A stretch of DNA of 64,000 nucleotides from Pictodentalium vernedei (taxonomy: Eukaryota > Mollusca > Scaphopoda > Dentaliida > Dentaliidae). Location of the stretch: the NCBI GenBank assembly GCA_031216915.1, contig CM062289.1:248001187-248065186 (forward strand), given 5' to 3'. The notes below the pieces were generated by a model. It searched no databases. It had not been told where the DNA came from and saw nothing but the letters and a program-made list of their open reading frames with translations. Below, piece after piece: positions 10,576 through 23,719 of the stretch; position 1 is the stretch's first letter; each line of letters starts with the position of its first letter. A program made the position numbers and the translations under genes.

Positions 10576-13500
10576 ATATGAAACAGGTTTCCCAGTGTCA
10601 TGGAAAGGCACAGAAAAAATCCTCCTGAAAAGTCATGGGAAAGTTCCGGAAAATTGATTTCTGTCCATCCTACCACACCAACCCAACATGTCTATTCTAT
10701 CTTGCTCTCTTGTTTGGAAAATGCAACTAATTTGAGTCAACCCAAGAATTTGCCTTCGGAAGGCCTGAAAATGTACACAAATAAAATAAACAACAGACTA
10801 AACCAGACTCACCAAGGACCAAAAGTAAATGGTGTGCATCACCCGATGTCCTCTTCCACTCTTCCAGAATACTCACATTTGTTCAATTCCTGTCCGTCAT
10901 GTGCAGTCAGTTCCTTAGTTGTTGATGGTACAAAAAGGGCAATGGTGCATAAATAAATTATTACCCACAAGTTTTACACATTTGGATTTTTGCAACAAAA
11001 CCATAAAATATTCACATTGGCAAAAGCAAAGTCCGTCAGGTTGGAAAATCTGAAAAACAGTTTTAAAAAACCCATTAAAGGCATTTCTTCAGAAAGGTTG
11101 ACAGGAAGTGTTTAATTCATATTTTAAGCTTGCAGAATTCACCCCAGGTGCCTGTTGCCCTCTAGGTATTCTATGAACACTTCAAAATAATCTTTTAAAT
11201 GACCTGACCCAAGTAGTCAGATGTTAACGAAACAATAGGAGATGTTTGTCGGAAGAATTATATAAACCGGAAATTTATTTACCTAGATTGGTAAATTGGT
11301 TTGGCTGCAGGCTTGAAGTAGGTCATCTTTGATGAATGACCAACAACATAACACCTTCCCTATCAGTGACGAAAGTCTTAATGCATCTTGATTTCACAAA
11401 CACAGTAATCAAGCTATAACAAAAGATAACAGAAGTGGGTGGGCAACGTTAAATTTCAAACCTCTACAGCACTTTGTAAACACAGTGGCAGTTATTGAGG
11501 GGGTGGGTGTGGGTTATGGGGACTGCCTTGTGATCATCTTTTGGGGGAGGCAAAATATATAAAAAGCCCTGAAATCTAGATACCTATATGAAATCTGGCA
11601 CCAAAATACATGACAGGTGATGCATGAGTAAAGCGCAGCATCTCAGGTTGACTCAGGTGACAATCTTTTCTTTTCTGCCACTGTACTTAAAGGCAGTGGA
11701 ATTTTAATTAACAATGCTCTCCCATTCATTACCATAATAGACTTGGCCACGACAGAACTGCAAAGTCGAAGAAAATAATATTTTTCCAGGCGAACATTTG
11801 TTGAATGAATGGAATGAAAGGTGAGCCATGTTAAATTACAAATTCACTGCCTGTTTGTTTGTTTATTGTGGGTTAACAATGCTTTTGACGGCATCAACTA
11901 TCAGTACCATTGCCAGACATATAGAATCACTCTATAACAACAAATCTCTCTCTGTTTGTTTAATAAATCCTCAGGTGTTGAAATATGTTTACACATTGTA
12001 GAATTTATTCTGGGAAATACAAAAGTGTACTGCCCTGTTCTGCTCTTTCAGTCCAAGTAATCTTATGTACTGCAGATCCACCATGCTGTAACCTGCAACG
12101 CAATGAAGACCCAAGCTGCAATTCAGTGCCAACCACCCACTCATGTTTTGTGAGTTGGATGCACACTACAAACACCGCATTTACCAACAGCGCTGTTTAC
12201 AAAATGTTGTGTTCAGATTTACGCCGCATCACGAACTGCATCTTATACTTTGAGAATTGATATTTCTTCCCTGCGTTTAACACTGCTCTTAGAAATTCAT
12301 TACACCAAGAGTATATCCTGATAATCCAACATAAAAGCCGATGTGTCCAAATAACTTGACGAATTAGATATCACCAACATAAACAAATTGGATGGCCTGT
12401 CTTCATGGTAGTCTTCATAATTACCGTAATACGGTTCTCCCCCAACTAAATACAAATTGAGGAATAATAAACACTACAAGGGGATTATATCTACCACAGT
12501 GTAAGTAAGCCCCTATTGTGGTCCATCCATAATGGCCACTTATCCTAATACCCCCTATACTCACTGGGGGAGATACAACTCACTTTCCAAGGGATTCACC
12601 ATCCACCACACCACTCCGAAATGCATCCACCAGGTGATCCCTCTTGGACACAAAATGGCTGATTCACATCTGAGCATTCCACTATGATAAAAACTAGGGA
12701 TGACCAACACCCACCCCCTTTACCCACAAGTATCTCAGGGCACTGGACACTCCCTTCCATGCCACCGCCACCTGACACTCAGGTGGGACCAAACATCACA
12801 ATGTTCGAGTGTGTATAGCATAGAAAGGTACACCACTGCTCGGACAGCTGTACCCCCCCCCCCCCCCCACACACACACACACACACCCTGCAAGCCAATT
12901 ATCCAGGTTAAAACAAGACTGCTTGTGGAATCTGGCCAGTCCATCTTGACCCCAAACACACAGATTTGGACGATGACACAATTGATGCCCCTTCTGTTAT
13001 AATCTCTCTGTGCACATTAAAATTTAATCAGTGTCGAGTCGGCCACTAGTACTGACAGAACATTCAACCTGCTCATGTCACTCCCTCCCATTCTAAAAAA
13101 TATTTCTCCACCCCTCCGATATCCTGTCACTGGTGGCTACACATGCATCCACTATGAAAGCTAGTAGCCATTATCCCACCACTTCATCAGAAAGCATAAG
13201 TTTTCCAGTCCCCCACCCCCCCTTTTCCCCATTTATAAGGAAACTTACTCAGTATACATACCACTAATCTCACAGTCTCATTTCCTTTCATGTGTGGGTA
13301 GTGCCGCCCTCAATTCGTCCATATGGATGATAACTGTGGACCTCTCATAGATACCTAATATATATATATCCTGCGGGGAACGACACCCACTAATCAGTAC
13401 AGCCAATACCATTGCTACATTTCCACTCAACAGCACCAGAGAGAGCCTTCTCAACAGCTGGATCTATTCACTCTAACCAAACAAGCATGACTAGGCCGAC

Positions 13501-13619
13501 TGGGGTACCGTGAGCAATAATGAATCACACACGATAGACTAGTCACTTAGCCACAACTACCCTAAAACCAATTTTAGCACACTGAATTCATCCAAAAGCA
13601 GCACACATGGCAACAAGAG
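10576..13619. other. unassigned sequence with C16-(CA)n tract
   Basis: No recognisable gene or repeat family is seen. A run of 16 C (12853-12868) runs directly into a CA microsatellite (to about 12887). Frames at 10600-10956 and 11985-12260 have no recognisable domains. Confidence 0.35.
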
Positions 13620-14352
13620 AAGATGCTGAGAAAATTTTTAAAAATATTTTATCCAGAACCAGGTGTCAAATTAAGCACCTTGATTCACATTTGGGCTCAA
13701 TCCAGGAGCCCGAATTTTAAATTGGTGCAATATGAGAAAATTTCTTTAAAAATCTTCTTTTTCAGATCCACTAGTCAGAATCCTTTCATATTTGGTATTC
13801 AACATCTCTGGGCTGTCAGATTCAAGGTTGTTCAAATTTGGTCCCTGTGTTAATATTTGGGCACTTCATTGGAGCCCAAAGTTTAACTTAGTGTAGTATG
13901 AGAAGATTTCTTAAAAAATCTTCTTCAGATCCACCAGTCAGAATCCTTTCATATATGGTTTGTGACAGCTCTACGGGTGTCAGATTCAAGTTTGTTCAAA
14001 TCAAGTCCCAGGCTTAATATGTTCGCTTTCTATTGGAGCCCAAGTTTTAACTTAGTGCATTATTATTATTTCAAAAACTGCACAGACCAGAATATTGTTT
14101 TTTGGTATGCAGCTTCCTAGAGTCCAGTGGAATCAGATGGACCAAAAAAATTGCTAACGATTTTGTCATGGGGATGCCATATGGGGATGCCCATTTTAAC
14201 ACTGTTGGCAATGGGAAAATGCTGAGCCATCAGCTTGATCTCCATCAGCTAATTTGAAAGATGTCTTATTTAAAACCACTGGGCCAAATTAATTTTTGCA
14301 GTATACCCTTTCTACTTTAAATGAAGCTGCTGCCATCTTCAGGCTGGTGGAG
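13620..14352 (+). repeat. family B core fragment
   Basis: About three diverged ~180-bp units match the core of family B at 14353-16282, with phrases CTTCTTCAGATCCAC, GTCAGATTCAAG and TTAATATTTGGGCT. No 5' hairpin was found, so this is a truncated copy lying immediately before a complete one. Confidence 0.55.
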
Positions 14353-16282
14353 TTTTTAGCTCATCTTGACAAAGTCAAGCTGAGCTAATCTAATCGCTTC
14401 CCGTCCGTCGTCCGTCAGCACCATGTTTTGGTCTTCTCCTCCAAAGCCACTGGACCAATTCAAGTGAAAGTTTGTGTGAGTGATGGTCCCAAAGGGGCAT
14501 TTCATTTTTGTTCAACTCAGTATGCCTGGCCCCATAGGGAGGGAGTGGGGGAAAATGCTCCAAAATATTTTAAGAATCTTCTTCTCAAGAACCAGTGTGT
14601 GCAATGACTTGATATTTGCTATGGAGCTTCCATATGAGGTGTAGAATCAAGTTTGTTCAAACAAAGTTCGTAAAGTAATATTTGGCTTTGTAATAGGAGG
14701 GGTAAGATTTTGGCCCCGCCCAAAATTTCTATTTTCTGAACCGATGGTCCGGTATGAACCAAATTTGTTTGTGGTAGTATTGAGTCATAAGTACTTGACC
14801 CATGCAAAAAAAAAAAATTCCCGCATCCCCATGGGAACCCTGGGAGCTAAAAATAGAAATATTTTCAAACGCCCATATTTCCCAAACCCCATGGAACAGA
14901 GAGCTTTTATTTGGTATGAAGTATCCTTATGACCAGTAGAATTGAATGGTAAAAAAAATTGCCATCGGTTGTGTTAGGGTGTTCTGTAATGGGCATCGAA
15001 AAAATGCTGAGTCAGCATATTTGCAAAAATTTTAAAAAAATCTTTTCTCCAGAACCAATCATCAGAATCTTTTGATATTTGGTATACAGCATTCATAGGG
15101 GGGTTAGATAAAAGTTTGTTCAAATAAAGCTCATTGGTTCATATTTGGGCTCTCTACAGGAGCCCGAAGTTTTAACATAGGGTAATATGGGGAATATTCT
15201 TTAAAAATCTTCTTCTTCAGAACCACCAGTCAGAATCTTTTAATATTTGGTATACATCATTGTTATGAGGGTCAGATTCTAGATTGTTCAAACCAAGTCC
15301 CTAGGTTAATATTTGGGCTTCCTACAGAAGCCCAAATTTTATCTTTGTTCAATATGGAGGGTAATTTAAAAAAATCTTCTTCTTCAGATCCATCAGTCAG
15401 AATGCTTTGATATTTGGTATGCAACATCTCTATGGGGGTCAGATTCAAGTTTGTTCAAATCAAATCCCTAGGTATATATTTGGGCTCACTATGGTAGCCC
15501 AAATTTTTACTTAGTGCAATATGAGAAAATTTCTTTAAAAATCTTCTTCTTCAGATCCACCAGCTTTTATATTTGGTATACAACATCTCTAGGGGGGTCA
15601 GATTCCAGGTTGTTCAATTCGAGTGCCTAGGTTAATATTTGGGCTCCATATGGGAACATGAAATTTAACTTAGTACAATATGAGGGAATTTCTTCAAAAA
15701 TCTTCTTCAGATTCACTTGTCAGAAGGCTTTCACATTTGGTATACAACATCTCTAGGGGGGTCAGATTCAAGTTTGTTCAAATCGGATCCATAGGTCAAT
15801 ATTGGGGCTCGCTATGGTAGCCCAAATTTGAACTTAGTGCAATTCGAAGAAATTTCTTTACAATTTCTCTTCTTCAGATCCAACAGTCAGAATGCTTTCA
15901 TATTCGGTACACAACATCTCTAGGGAAGTCAGATTTAACTGTGTTCAAATCAAGAGCCTGGGTTAATATTTAGGCTCTCTATGGGAGCCGGAATTGGCCA
16001 TTTTGCTGAAGAATTAAAAATTTTGTATTCAGTACCCTCTAGAGGTACTAAGATTAATCCACATAGGTTGTATCAAGGGGCTTCATAGGGGAGCTCTGCA
16101 TTTTACTTATGATCAACTGAAGAAAAGGCATGATGCTCAGATTATTTTTGTCACTCCTGAGGGACTCAAGGATTGACAGTGTAGCCTATGGAGATGACTT
16201 GCTTAATGTAGACTCATTCTTGGACTCTGTTTAAATTGTGTTCTGTACAAGATGAGCGCTTCAGGCCCTGTGGGGCCTCTTG
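14353..16282 (+). mobile_element. hairpin family B, copy 1 (complete)
   Basis: The element starts TTTTTAG then the hairpin AGCTCATCTTGAC-AAA-GTCAAGCTGAGCT, GTCCGTCGTCCGTC, and about nine diverged ~180-bp core units. GCTCATCTTG (14359-14368) has its exact inverse CAAGATGAGC at 16248-16257. This is followed by hairpin AGGCCC-TGTG-GGGCCT and the end CTTG-TT (16279-16284). Confidence 0.7.
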
Positions 16283-16683
16283 TTACTCTTCTTATTTTTT
16301 TTCCAAAAAGTTACTATGTCCCTTGGTGTGGGGTTAATGCTCCATAAGCCTAAAATGCTTTAAAAATCGTCTTCTCGTAACACACATGCAATAATGCTTA
16401 GATTTCTGGTATGGAACTTACTTTAGTGATGCAGATTCACTTTTTTTTTAAAGGAACACTGTAGGTCAATATTTGGGCTACACACTTTCAATGTTTTGAA
16501 GCACTTGGGAGTCTTTCGTGGGAAACCGATTCTCTGGCGACAAAAGTGGTGCTACGAGCACCACATGACCTTGAATTAAAAATCCAAAACCTTTATGCAC
16601 ATCTAGACTCCCTACCAGAACATATGAACACCTTCAACATTTCGAATTGAAACCCCTAGGAACCTTCCACTGGAAACTGATTT
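16283..16683. other. unassigned sequence
   Basis: No gene is seen. Part of this stretch (about 16570-16680, CCTTTATGCACAT and ACATTTCGAATT) is related to 19920-20050, so it belongs to an undefined dispersed repeat. Confidence 0.35.
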
Positions 16684-19600
16684 TTATACAGCCGCTCATA
16701 TTAGGAGCAGGCCGTATTATGGTATGGCAATGTCTGTCTGTCTGTCTGTCTGTCTGACTGTCCTTTCATCCGTCTGTGCATCCGTCCATCTGTCCATTAA
16801 CTTTTGTTTGTCCAAGGAATAACTTGAAAACAATATATCCAACAGATACTGTTTTTAGCTCAACTTTGACGAAGTCAAATTTGAGCTATTGTCATGGCCC
16901 GTCGTCCGTCTGTCCGTCCGTCCGTCTGTCTGTCCGTCTGTCCGTACGTCAACAATTGGCTATGGCTCGGGCTAGAGGTCGTATTTATGAACCGATCTTT
17001 ACGAAACTTCTTGTGTACCTTTGTTATGACCCTGGGACGGGAACGAGTGTTTTTAGGTGTGGTCCGAAATTCAAGATGGCTGCCAGCGGCCATTTTGTAC
17101 CGATGATGCAAAAATCAGTTTTTTGTACAGAACTTCTGTATGAAAGTTCTGATTTGAATAAAGTTTTGTATAAATGTTTAGTACCATGGGATACATCACA
17201 TATAATACGGGTTTTTTTCTCGTGCGTAAATTATGCAAATTAGACTGACTTTGATTTATTTAGTGTTACTTTCAGAGCTGTAAGTGCCAAGCTGCTATGG
17301 CTCGGGCTAGAGGCCTTATTTATGAATCAATCTTTACGAAACTTCTTGGGTACCTTTGTTATGACCGTGGGATGAGAACGAGTGTTTTTGGGTGCAGTCC
17401 GAAATTCAAGGTGGCTGCCAGCAGCCATTTTGTACCGACGATGCAGAAATCTGTTTTTTGTACAGAACTTCCATATGAAAGCTCTGTTTTGAATAATTTT
17501 TCGTATGAATGTTTAGTACCATGAGATACATTACACATCATATGGGTTTTTTTCTCGTGCTTATATTATGCAAATTAGACTAACTTTGATGTTTTTTGCT
17601 GTTACTTTCAGCACTGTAAGTGCAAATCCCTATACGGCTCGGGCTAGAGGCTGTATTTATGAACCGATCTTTACGAAACTTCTTGGGTACCTTTGTTATC
17701 ACCGTGGGACGAGAACGAGTGTTTTGGGGTCCGGTCCGAAATTCAAGATGGCCGATGGCAGCCATTTTGTACAAAATTTGGTGCAATCAGATTTTTGCAC
17801 AGAACTTCCATATGAAAGCGCTGATTTGAATAATTTTTTGTGTGAATGTTTAGTACCATGGGATACATCACATATAATAAGGGTTTTTTTCTCGTGCAGA
17901 AATTATGCAAATTAGATGAACTTTGATTTTTTCAGTGCTGCTTAAACACAGTAAGTACACATGTCAATACGGCTCGGGCTAGAGTCTGTATTTATGAACC
18001 GATCTTCACGAAACGTCTTGGGTATCTTTGTTATCACCGTGGGACGAGAACGAGTGTTTCTGGGTGCGGTCCAAAATTCAAGATGGCTGCCAGTGGCCAT
18101 TTTGTATCGAAATTAGGTCCAATCAGTTTTTTGTACACAACTTCTATACGGCTCAGGCTAGATGCCGTATTTATGAACTGATCTTTACGAAACTTCTTGG
18201 GTACCTTTGTTATTACCGTGGGATGAGAACGAGTGTTTTTGGGTGTGGTCCGAATTTCAAGATGGCCACCAGCAGCCATTTTGTACCAAAATTAGTGCAA
18301 TCAGTCTTTTGTACAGAACTTCTGTATGAAAGTTCTGATTTGAATAAATTTTTGTATGAATGTTTAGTAACATGGAATACATCACATATAGTACAGGTTT
18401 TTTTCTCGTGCAGAAATTATGCAAATTGGATGAACTTTGATTTATTCAGTGCTACTTATACTCTGTAAGTGCACATGTCAATATGGCTCGGGCTTGAGGC
18501 TGTATTTATGAACCGATCTTCACAAAACTTCTTGGGTACCTTTGTTATCACCTTGGGACAAGAACGAGTGTTTCTGGGCACGGTCCAAAATTCAAGATGG
18601 CTGCCAGTGGCCATTTTGTACTAAAATTAAGTCCAATCAGTTTTTTGTCACAACTTCTACACAGCTCATATTTGTGAACTGATCTTCACGAAACTTCTTG
18701 GGTACCTTTGTTTTCACCTTGGGACAGGAATGAGTGTGTTTTGGGGTGCCTTTGTTATCACTGTGCTATGAGAACAAATATTTTGGGGTTCAGTCAGACC
18801 CACTGTGGGACTCGAAGATTTTTTCTAGTTTAGCATCTGACTGTCACCCACCTTTACAATACTTTACCTATACATTTGTTACAGGCAACGCTCAGTATTT
18901 ATGTACAGACTGTTACAATACTTTATATGTACCTTTGTTATCAGGTCATTACCTAGATGTTTGTCATTGCTGTGTCACATACTATACATGTACATGTCTT
19001 TGTCTTGACAAGTTGAGCTACAGTGTCATTGACACTTTCATTCTTATGGTTGATTAGTCATGACTAGAGGATGGTTCCTTTCGATAACCAGCATTCTGGC
19101 ATATCCAATATGGCCACCACGGCAGCCATCTTTGATTTTCAGGGACTTTTGCTGGTCCACGCTATAACTATAGATCCAACAGATCCTGCTTTTTTATGAT
19201 TGATTAATCATGACTAGAGGATGGTACCTTTTGATAAGCAGCATTCTAGCATATCCAATATGGCTGCCATGGCAGCCATCTTGAATTTTCAGGGACTTTT
19301 GATGTCCATGTGATAATCCAACAGATACTGTTTTTTTATGGTTGATTAATCATGACTAGAGGATGGTTCCTTTTGATGACCAGCATCAATGTCCGTCCGG
19401 CCATCCATCCATCCATCCATCTGTCTATCTGTCCATCCGTTAACTTTTGTTTGTCCACACGATAACTTGAAAACAGTACATCCAACAGATATTATTTTTT
19501 TATGGTTGATTAGTCAAGATTAGAGGATGGTTCCTTTCAATAACCAGCATCAGTGTCCATCCGTCTGTCTGTTAACTTTTATTTGTTCATGCGATAACTT

Positions 19601-19790
19601 CAAAACAATACATCCAACAGATACTGTTTTTTATGATTGATTAGTCATGACTAGAGAATGGTTTCTTTCCATAACTAGCATTCTAACACGTCCAATATGG
19701 CCGCCATGGCAACCATCTTGGAGTTTTGGTGACTTTTGATTCTCCACACAATAACTTGAAAACAATATATTCAACTTTAATGGGTCATAA
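16684..19790 (+). mobile_element. hairpin family C, interrupted by family A
   Basis: The head has GCTCATATTAGGAGC pairing and a (GTCT)n microsatellite at 16728-16755. The core phrase CCAACAGATACTGTTTTT breaks at 16851 and its continuation ATGGTTGATTAGTCATGACT resumes at about 19045. Intact copies of that junction occur at 19200 and 19330. Core units carry AATATGGCCGCCATGGCA. The 3' end was not defined. Confidence 0.55.
16852..19042 (+). mobile_element. hairpin family A, copy 2 (complete)
   Basis: This is the best copy. It starts TTTTTAG and the hairpin AGCTCAACTTTGAC-GAA-GTCAAATTTGAGCT, then (GTCC)n, then units of about 330-340 bp that split into ~165-180-bp halves. AGCTCAACTT (16857-16866) is matched in inverse by AAGTTGAGCT (19010-19019), followed by hairpin AGTGTCA-T-TGACACT and TTTCATT. 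Insertion into a family C unit fixes both borders to within a few bases. The longest internal frame (16776-17243) translates repeat sequence only. Confidence 0.75.
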
Positions 19791-21049
19791 GCCGGGAATG
19801 TACAATTATTTTTGAAGGAATTGTTGACCTTTTGTTCAACTAAAAATTTCTTCACAAGCGCAATTTCTTCATAGGTGGCCGTATATTGATCTACCGCCTG
19901 GCTTTGCACTTGTCTAACAATAACAATAAAAGTGCTTCCACTGGAACCACTTGGGGCCAAATCAAAATTCTGATACCTTTATGCACATCATATACCTTTA
20001 TGTTACCTGAACACCTCAGCATAGTTTAAATGTTTCGAATTACATACTCTTGGTGATATGAAGTTGGGACGTATGGACGGGACTCACGGATATCACCACA
20101 ATATCCCCACTTTTTTTTAAAAAATGCGGGGATAAAACTTGCTCTTGCTGCCCATCACTAATTGACATACTCATCTCTTTTGACAACTTGAGCCAGGTGA
20201 GCATTTTAGGCTCACTTGAGCCTCTGGTTTACTTCTCTTAACCCTTTACCCAATGCAGACATATCAAAATTCATTATTAAAAATACTATTTTTCCAATTT
20301 TTTCAAAAAATTTTACCGAAACCATATCTTGTGACCCCTTGATCTGGTTTTGTTAAAAAAAATTTTTAAATATTTTTTCATCCGCTAATTAAGTGGGGCA
20401 ATGCGATTTGTTAAGTAAATGGTTAAGTGATGAACCCCATGGCTTTGATTCACTGCATTTGCGTGAAATGCCTCTAACAAGGAGGAGGGAAAGTGTATCT
20501 ATCTACCCATGGACAGTACTTATGTGTCCACATGTGGCCTCCTGTTCTATACATCCCTTATACCACTCCCCCAGTAAGATTAGCATTACGATGATGCTCC
20601 CTCTTGTTGGCACGAAGTTTTCTTCCCATGTAACTACATGGACCACCTCATCTAACGCTCTAAATGCTGGACACAAAAATAGTAAGAAGTCGGGGAAATT
20701 GATTGCAGCAATGGTATGGAGATGTGTGGTGTCAATTATTCAGTGGGAAAAGAAATGCAAATTTAGAAGTTAAAAAGTAGCTTGAAATGGTGACTGACAC
20801 TACATTCGTATTCAGCACAAACAAATTATGTAGAAACAATCACGATTTCACTTTTTCATGAAAATGCTTCTAGAAGTATGATTTTTGAAAAACCTGACCA
20901 AACAAAGTGGGCTTGAAACAACAGCATCCATATTGATGTGGCTTGTTGGGTTACTGAAGATAGTAATCACTATGGATCATTATTATATGATAGGCAAAAT
21001 GGTTGAACTCTTAATTATCATCTCCAAGTGCTCAGTCAAACTAGATATA
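19791..21049. other. unassigned sequence with an element 3' end
   Basis: A 3' terminus of the hairpin-element type occurs at about 20190-20230 (CCAGGTGAGC, hairpin AGGCTC-ACTT-GAGCCT, CTGG-TTT). On the minus strand 19760-19960 has a protein-like patch (QYTATYEEIALVKKFLVEQK) of unknown origin. TAACCCTTTACCC near 20240 is a possible TTAA-MITE end. The plus-strand frame at 20393-20773 is not recognised. Confidence 0.3.
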
Positions 21050-21477
21050 CAGTGGAGCCCACTTAACTGGATATCTCTTAACTGAATAACCCTGTTAATT
21101 GAATATAATTTACCAACACAAAACCATTTACCATACCTCCAGTACAAATTTGAACTGATAATTGAATATTGGTTATAGAGTAAACTCCTGTTAATTGAAT
21201 AAAAATTTTTGCAACCTGTCGAGAAATTACCCTGACTCCCCAGTTTTTCTTTGTTTATAGAACTATTTGGCCTCAGTACATCCAATGCAGGCATTTAATC
21301 TATTATATCTTGTTTGACAAGAGTTCATGGAGCTCTGTCAAACAAGATATAATAGAATAAATGCTAAGTTTATCCTTAGAATACAGGAAAGTGACACAAT
21401 CCCTGTTAATTGAATACTCCTGTTAATTGAATAATTTTCAATGAAAAAGTGGCTATTCAATTGACAGGGTTCCACTG
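21050..21477 (+). mobile_element. palindromic MITE, copy 2 (complete, TA-flanked)
   Basis: The element starts CAGTGGAGCCCACTTAACTG and ends GACAGGGTTCCACTG, with TA on both sides. The centre is a palindrome built on TATATCTTGTTTGACA and GAGCTCTGTCAAACAAGATA. CAGTGGA-type ends with a TA target fit Tc1/mariner-pogo type non-autonomous elements. No coding capacity. A partial second copy follows at about 21480-21600. Confidence 0.65.
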
Positions 21478-21956
21478 TAATAGAATAAATGCTTAGCTTA
21501 TTACTGAAATACAAGAGTGACCAGATTCCTGTTAACTGAATACTCCTGTTAATTGGATATTTTCTACTTGTAAAGTGGCTTCTCAGATCGCATTGCACAA
21601 TCATTAATGGCGGAGGTGTTGGAAGTCTATATTTGAGCTCTGAAGTACTTGTATCACAGTTTAAATGCTTCATATTCTGTGCATGAGCATCTTTGAAGTG
21701 AAATGTTTTCATCTGCATTGATTGGCCTTTCCACAATTGGGGAGTGCCAACAGGCACTCTCCCATAAATTGTATCAAGGCAGAGACCTTACATGGAATCA
21801 TGACAAGCCACAAGACTCAAGGTTATGGTATATTGAAGACCTGTCCAAACCTTCATTGTAAACCCTATATCTAATGTATGGGCTAAATCTGCTCATTACT
21901 ATACACACAAATCACTAACCAAATTTTGTTAATTAACTGCAACACGCAGCTCAATA
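21478..21956. other. partial MITE and hairpin repeat
   Basis: 21480-21600 repeats the right half of the preceding MITE (CTGTTAACTGAATACTCCTG). At 21745-21770 the hairpin GAGTGCC-AACA-GGCACTC is related to that near 4450. The rest is unassigned. Confidence 0.35.
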
Positions 21957-22230
21957 TGCAGCAAAGTCTGTCTGTCAGTTGGTCGGTCAGTCTGTCTGTC
22001 AGTTGTTCAGTCATTCTATGACCAACAAGTTTTTAAACTCAATAACTTTTGAAATGCTTAATGGAAAGGTATCATATTTGGCCTGCAAGTATATCTTGTT
22101 GATGTCTATCCCATGTTCAATATGGGTGTTATTTGGGATATTCTTGTCAAAATTGTTTCCCTTTATGGGCTTGGATTTTGTTTCATTTTTAACAACCATC
22201 ACAACATAGGTGCAAACTCACAATTTAAAA
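21957..22230 (+). repeat. GTCT/GTCA microsatellite repeat head
   Basis: A GTCTGTCTGTCAGTTGGTCG microsatellite is followed by AATAACTTTTGAAATG-type sequence, as in the heads of the hairpin families. No hairpin or 3' end was defined, so the family is unassigned. Confidence 0.35.
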
Positions 22231-23141
22231 AAAAAATAGCTCTTGAAACATAGCTTATGACAAGCTCATGTTGAATGACCATAGGCTATGATATTGGAAC
22301 AGTTTCAGTTTTTGCTCCCAAAACATAGCTTATGGCAAGCTCATTCTAATGAATGCTCATATGAGGCAAAAAAAATGTTTTGATTCTCAGGCAATCCCTC
22401 ACTGAAACTTAACCCCTTCATTGGACATTTTTAATGCCTTGCAGTGTCTTCCTTCCACTATTACTCCAAAATCAAGTGATTCAGAGACTCAGTTTTATTA
22501 TTTACAAGGAAGGAAAAATAAAATTTGATGATCATCTCAAAAGAACTAAAACAGCTTTATTTTTATAATATTAAATGTGTTTATTTGATACAATTATGCA
22601 TTTTCAATATTTTCTGTGTGTAAAAAGACACTGAAAAGCCTCACACAATTCATGCTCATTACTTAGAAGAAAAAAAATAAAATTAAAAATACCCCCCTCC
22701 CTCACTGAATAGAAAAAGAAAATTGCCTGAGAATTAATTAAATGTATTTTGTGTAGCCTTATACTCATTCTAGATTTGTCGTCCTGGAAAGAAATATCCA
22801 TCAGCAGCATGCAAGCAGTTAACTCTTAACCCGCTGAATATTTTCAAGATATTTTTCATAAAATCTAGTCCTGGCCTCTGTGAAGCAGCCATGTTTAGAT
22901 CTGATTAAAAATTCCTCTCAATTTAACTCAAGAAATCACTGATGCAAAAATCTTTTTAATTTACAGGTCGAAATTTGATTAAATGTACCCAAATTATACA
23001 TATTTCAGTGGCAAGAGAAATTCTGTCCTGGGTGGGAATATCTGCCACCAGATTGCAACGAGTTAAACCTAGTTTTGTTGGGGGTATACTAAAACAATAC
23101 ACAACAAGGGTGGAGTGTGATAATTGGAATCAACGATCCAA
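22231..23141. other. unassigned, with TTAA-MITE-like palindrome pieces
   Basis: ACATAGCTTATG phrases at 22245-22345 resemble the inside of the TTAA MITE family. No gene was recognised in the rest. Confidence 0.3.
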
Positions 23142-23189
23142 GGTGTAGTTTTTCCTGTATTTCACGTGAAATACAGGAAAAACTCCACC
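23142..23189. repeat. 48-bp palindrome centred on CACGTG
   Basis: The two 24-base arms around CAC/GTG are complementary at every position but one (T23146 against C23185). The core arm reads TTTTTCCTGTATTTCAC. No flanking element ends were recognised, so its origin is open. Confidence 0.7.
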
Positions 23190-23235
23190 AAAGGTCATTG
23201 TTTCCTGTCCCTAACCTCTACCCAAGTTGAATTAT

Positions 23236-23650
23236 CTATTTATTCTGGCTCAGTTGTTATGGCATTGGACCTCAAACCAAAAGATCCAAGGTTCAATCCC
23301 TGCCAGTGGCATCTGCGTTGTGTCCTTGGGCGATGCACTTAATCCCGATTGCCCACGTGGGGACATGGTGGCGCTGTGTACTAAGGCATACAGCATGTCG
23401 ATGATGCACTTGTCTTCAACCAGTGCAAACCCTGCTCATGTGGAGTTAGTATGTTGGGGAGTCTTGACAGTTACTCATCATTTTCTGGTGGTTATCTCTG
23501 GGGACTCCAGCTTTCTCCACCTGTAAAATTGTCCCGACATGAGGTGACTCCTGAAAGTGTCATTAAACTGCACTAAATAAACAAATAGACCCCTGAATGT
23601 GTCATTAAACTGCACTAAATAAACAAATAAATAATAAATATATTTATTCT
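23236..23650 (+). mobile_element. tRNA-headed SINE
   Basis: The head has GGCTCAGTTG (A-box region) and GGTTCAATCCC (B box, about 23291). The body has GTGTCCTTGGGCGATGCACT, GTGTACTAAGGCATACAGC and TTGTCTTCAACCAG. It ends with two tandem tail copies GCACTAAATAAACAAATA. The same body occurs with a different, 5S-derived head at 46083-46492 and 50715-51092. Confidence 0.7.
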
Positions 23651-23719
23651 ATATTTCCAATGATGTGTCACAGGTTGTGATTTTGTCGAATGCTTTGAAA
23701 CATTTGAAAAAAAAAATAA

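Noticed and set aside
12596-13002. several overlapping frames around the C16-(CA)n tract
   Set aside because: They exist in three frames over low-complexity sequence (Gly/Val or Pro/His/Thr runs) and have no independent support.
16776-17243. 155-codon frame and similar frames in family A copies
   Set aside because: They translate microsatellite (VCPSVRLSVRLS) and repeat core sequence, shift frame between units and occur on both strands.
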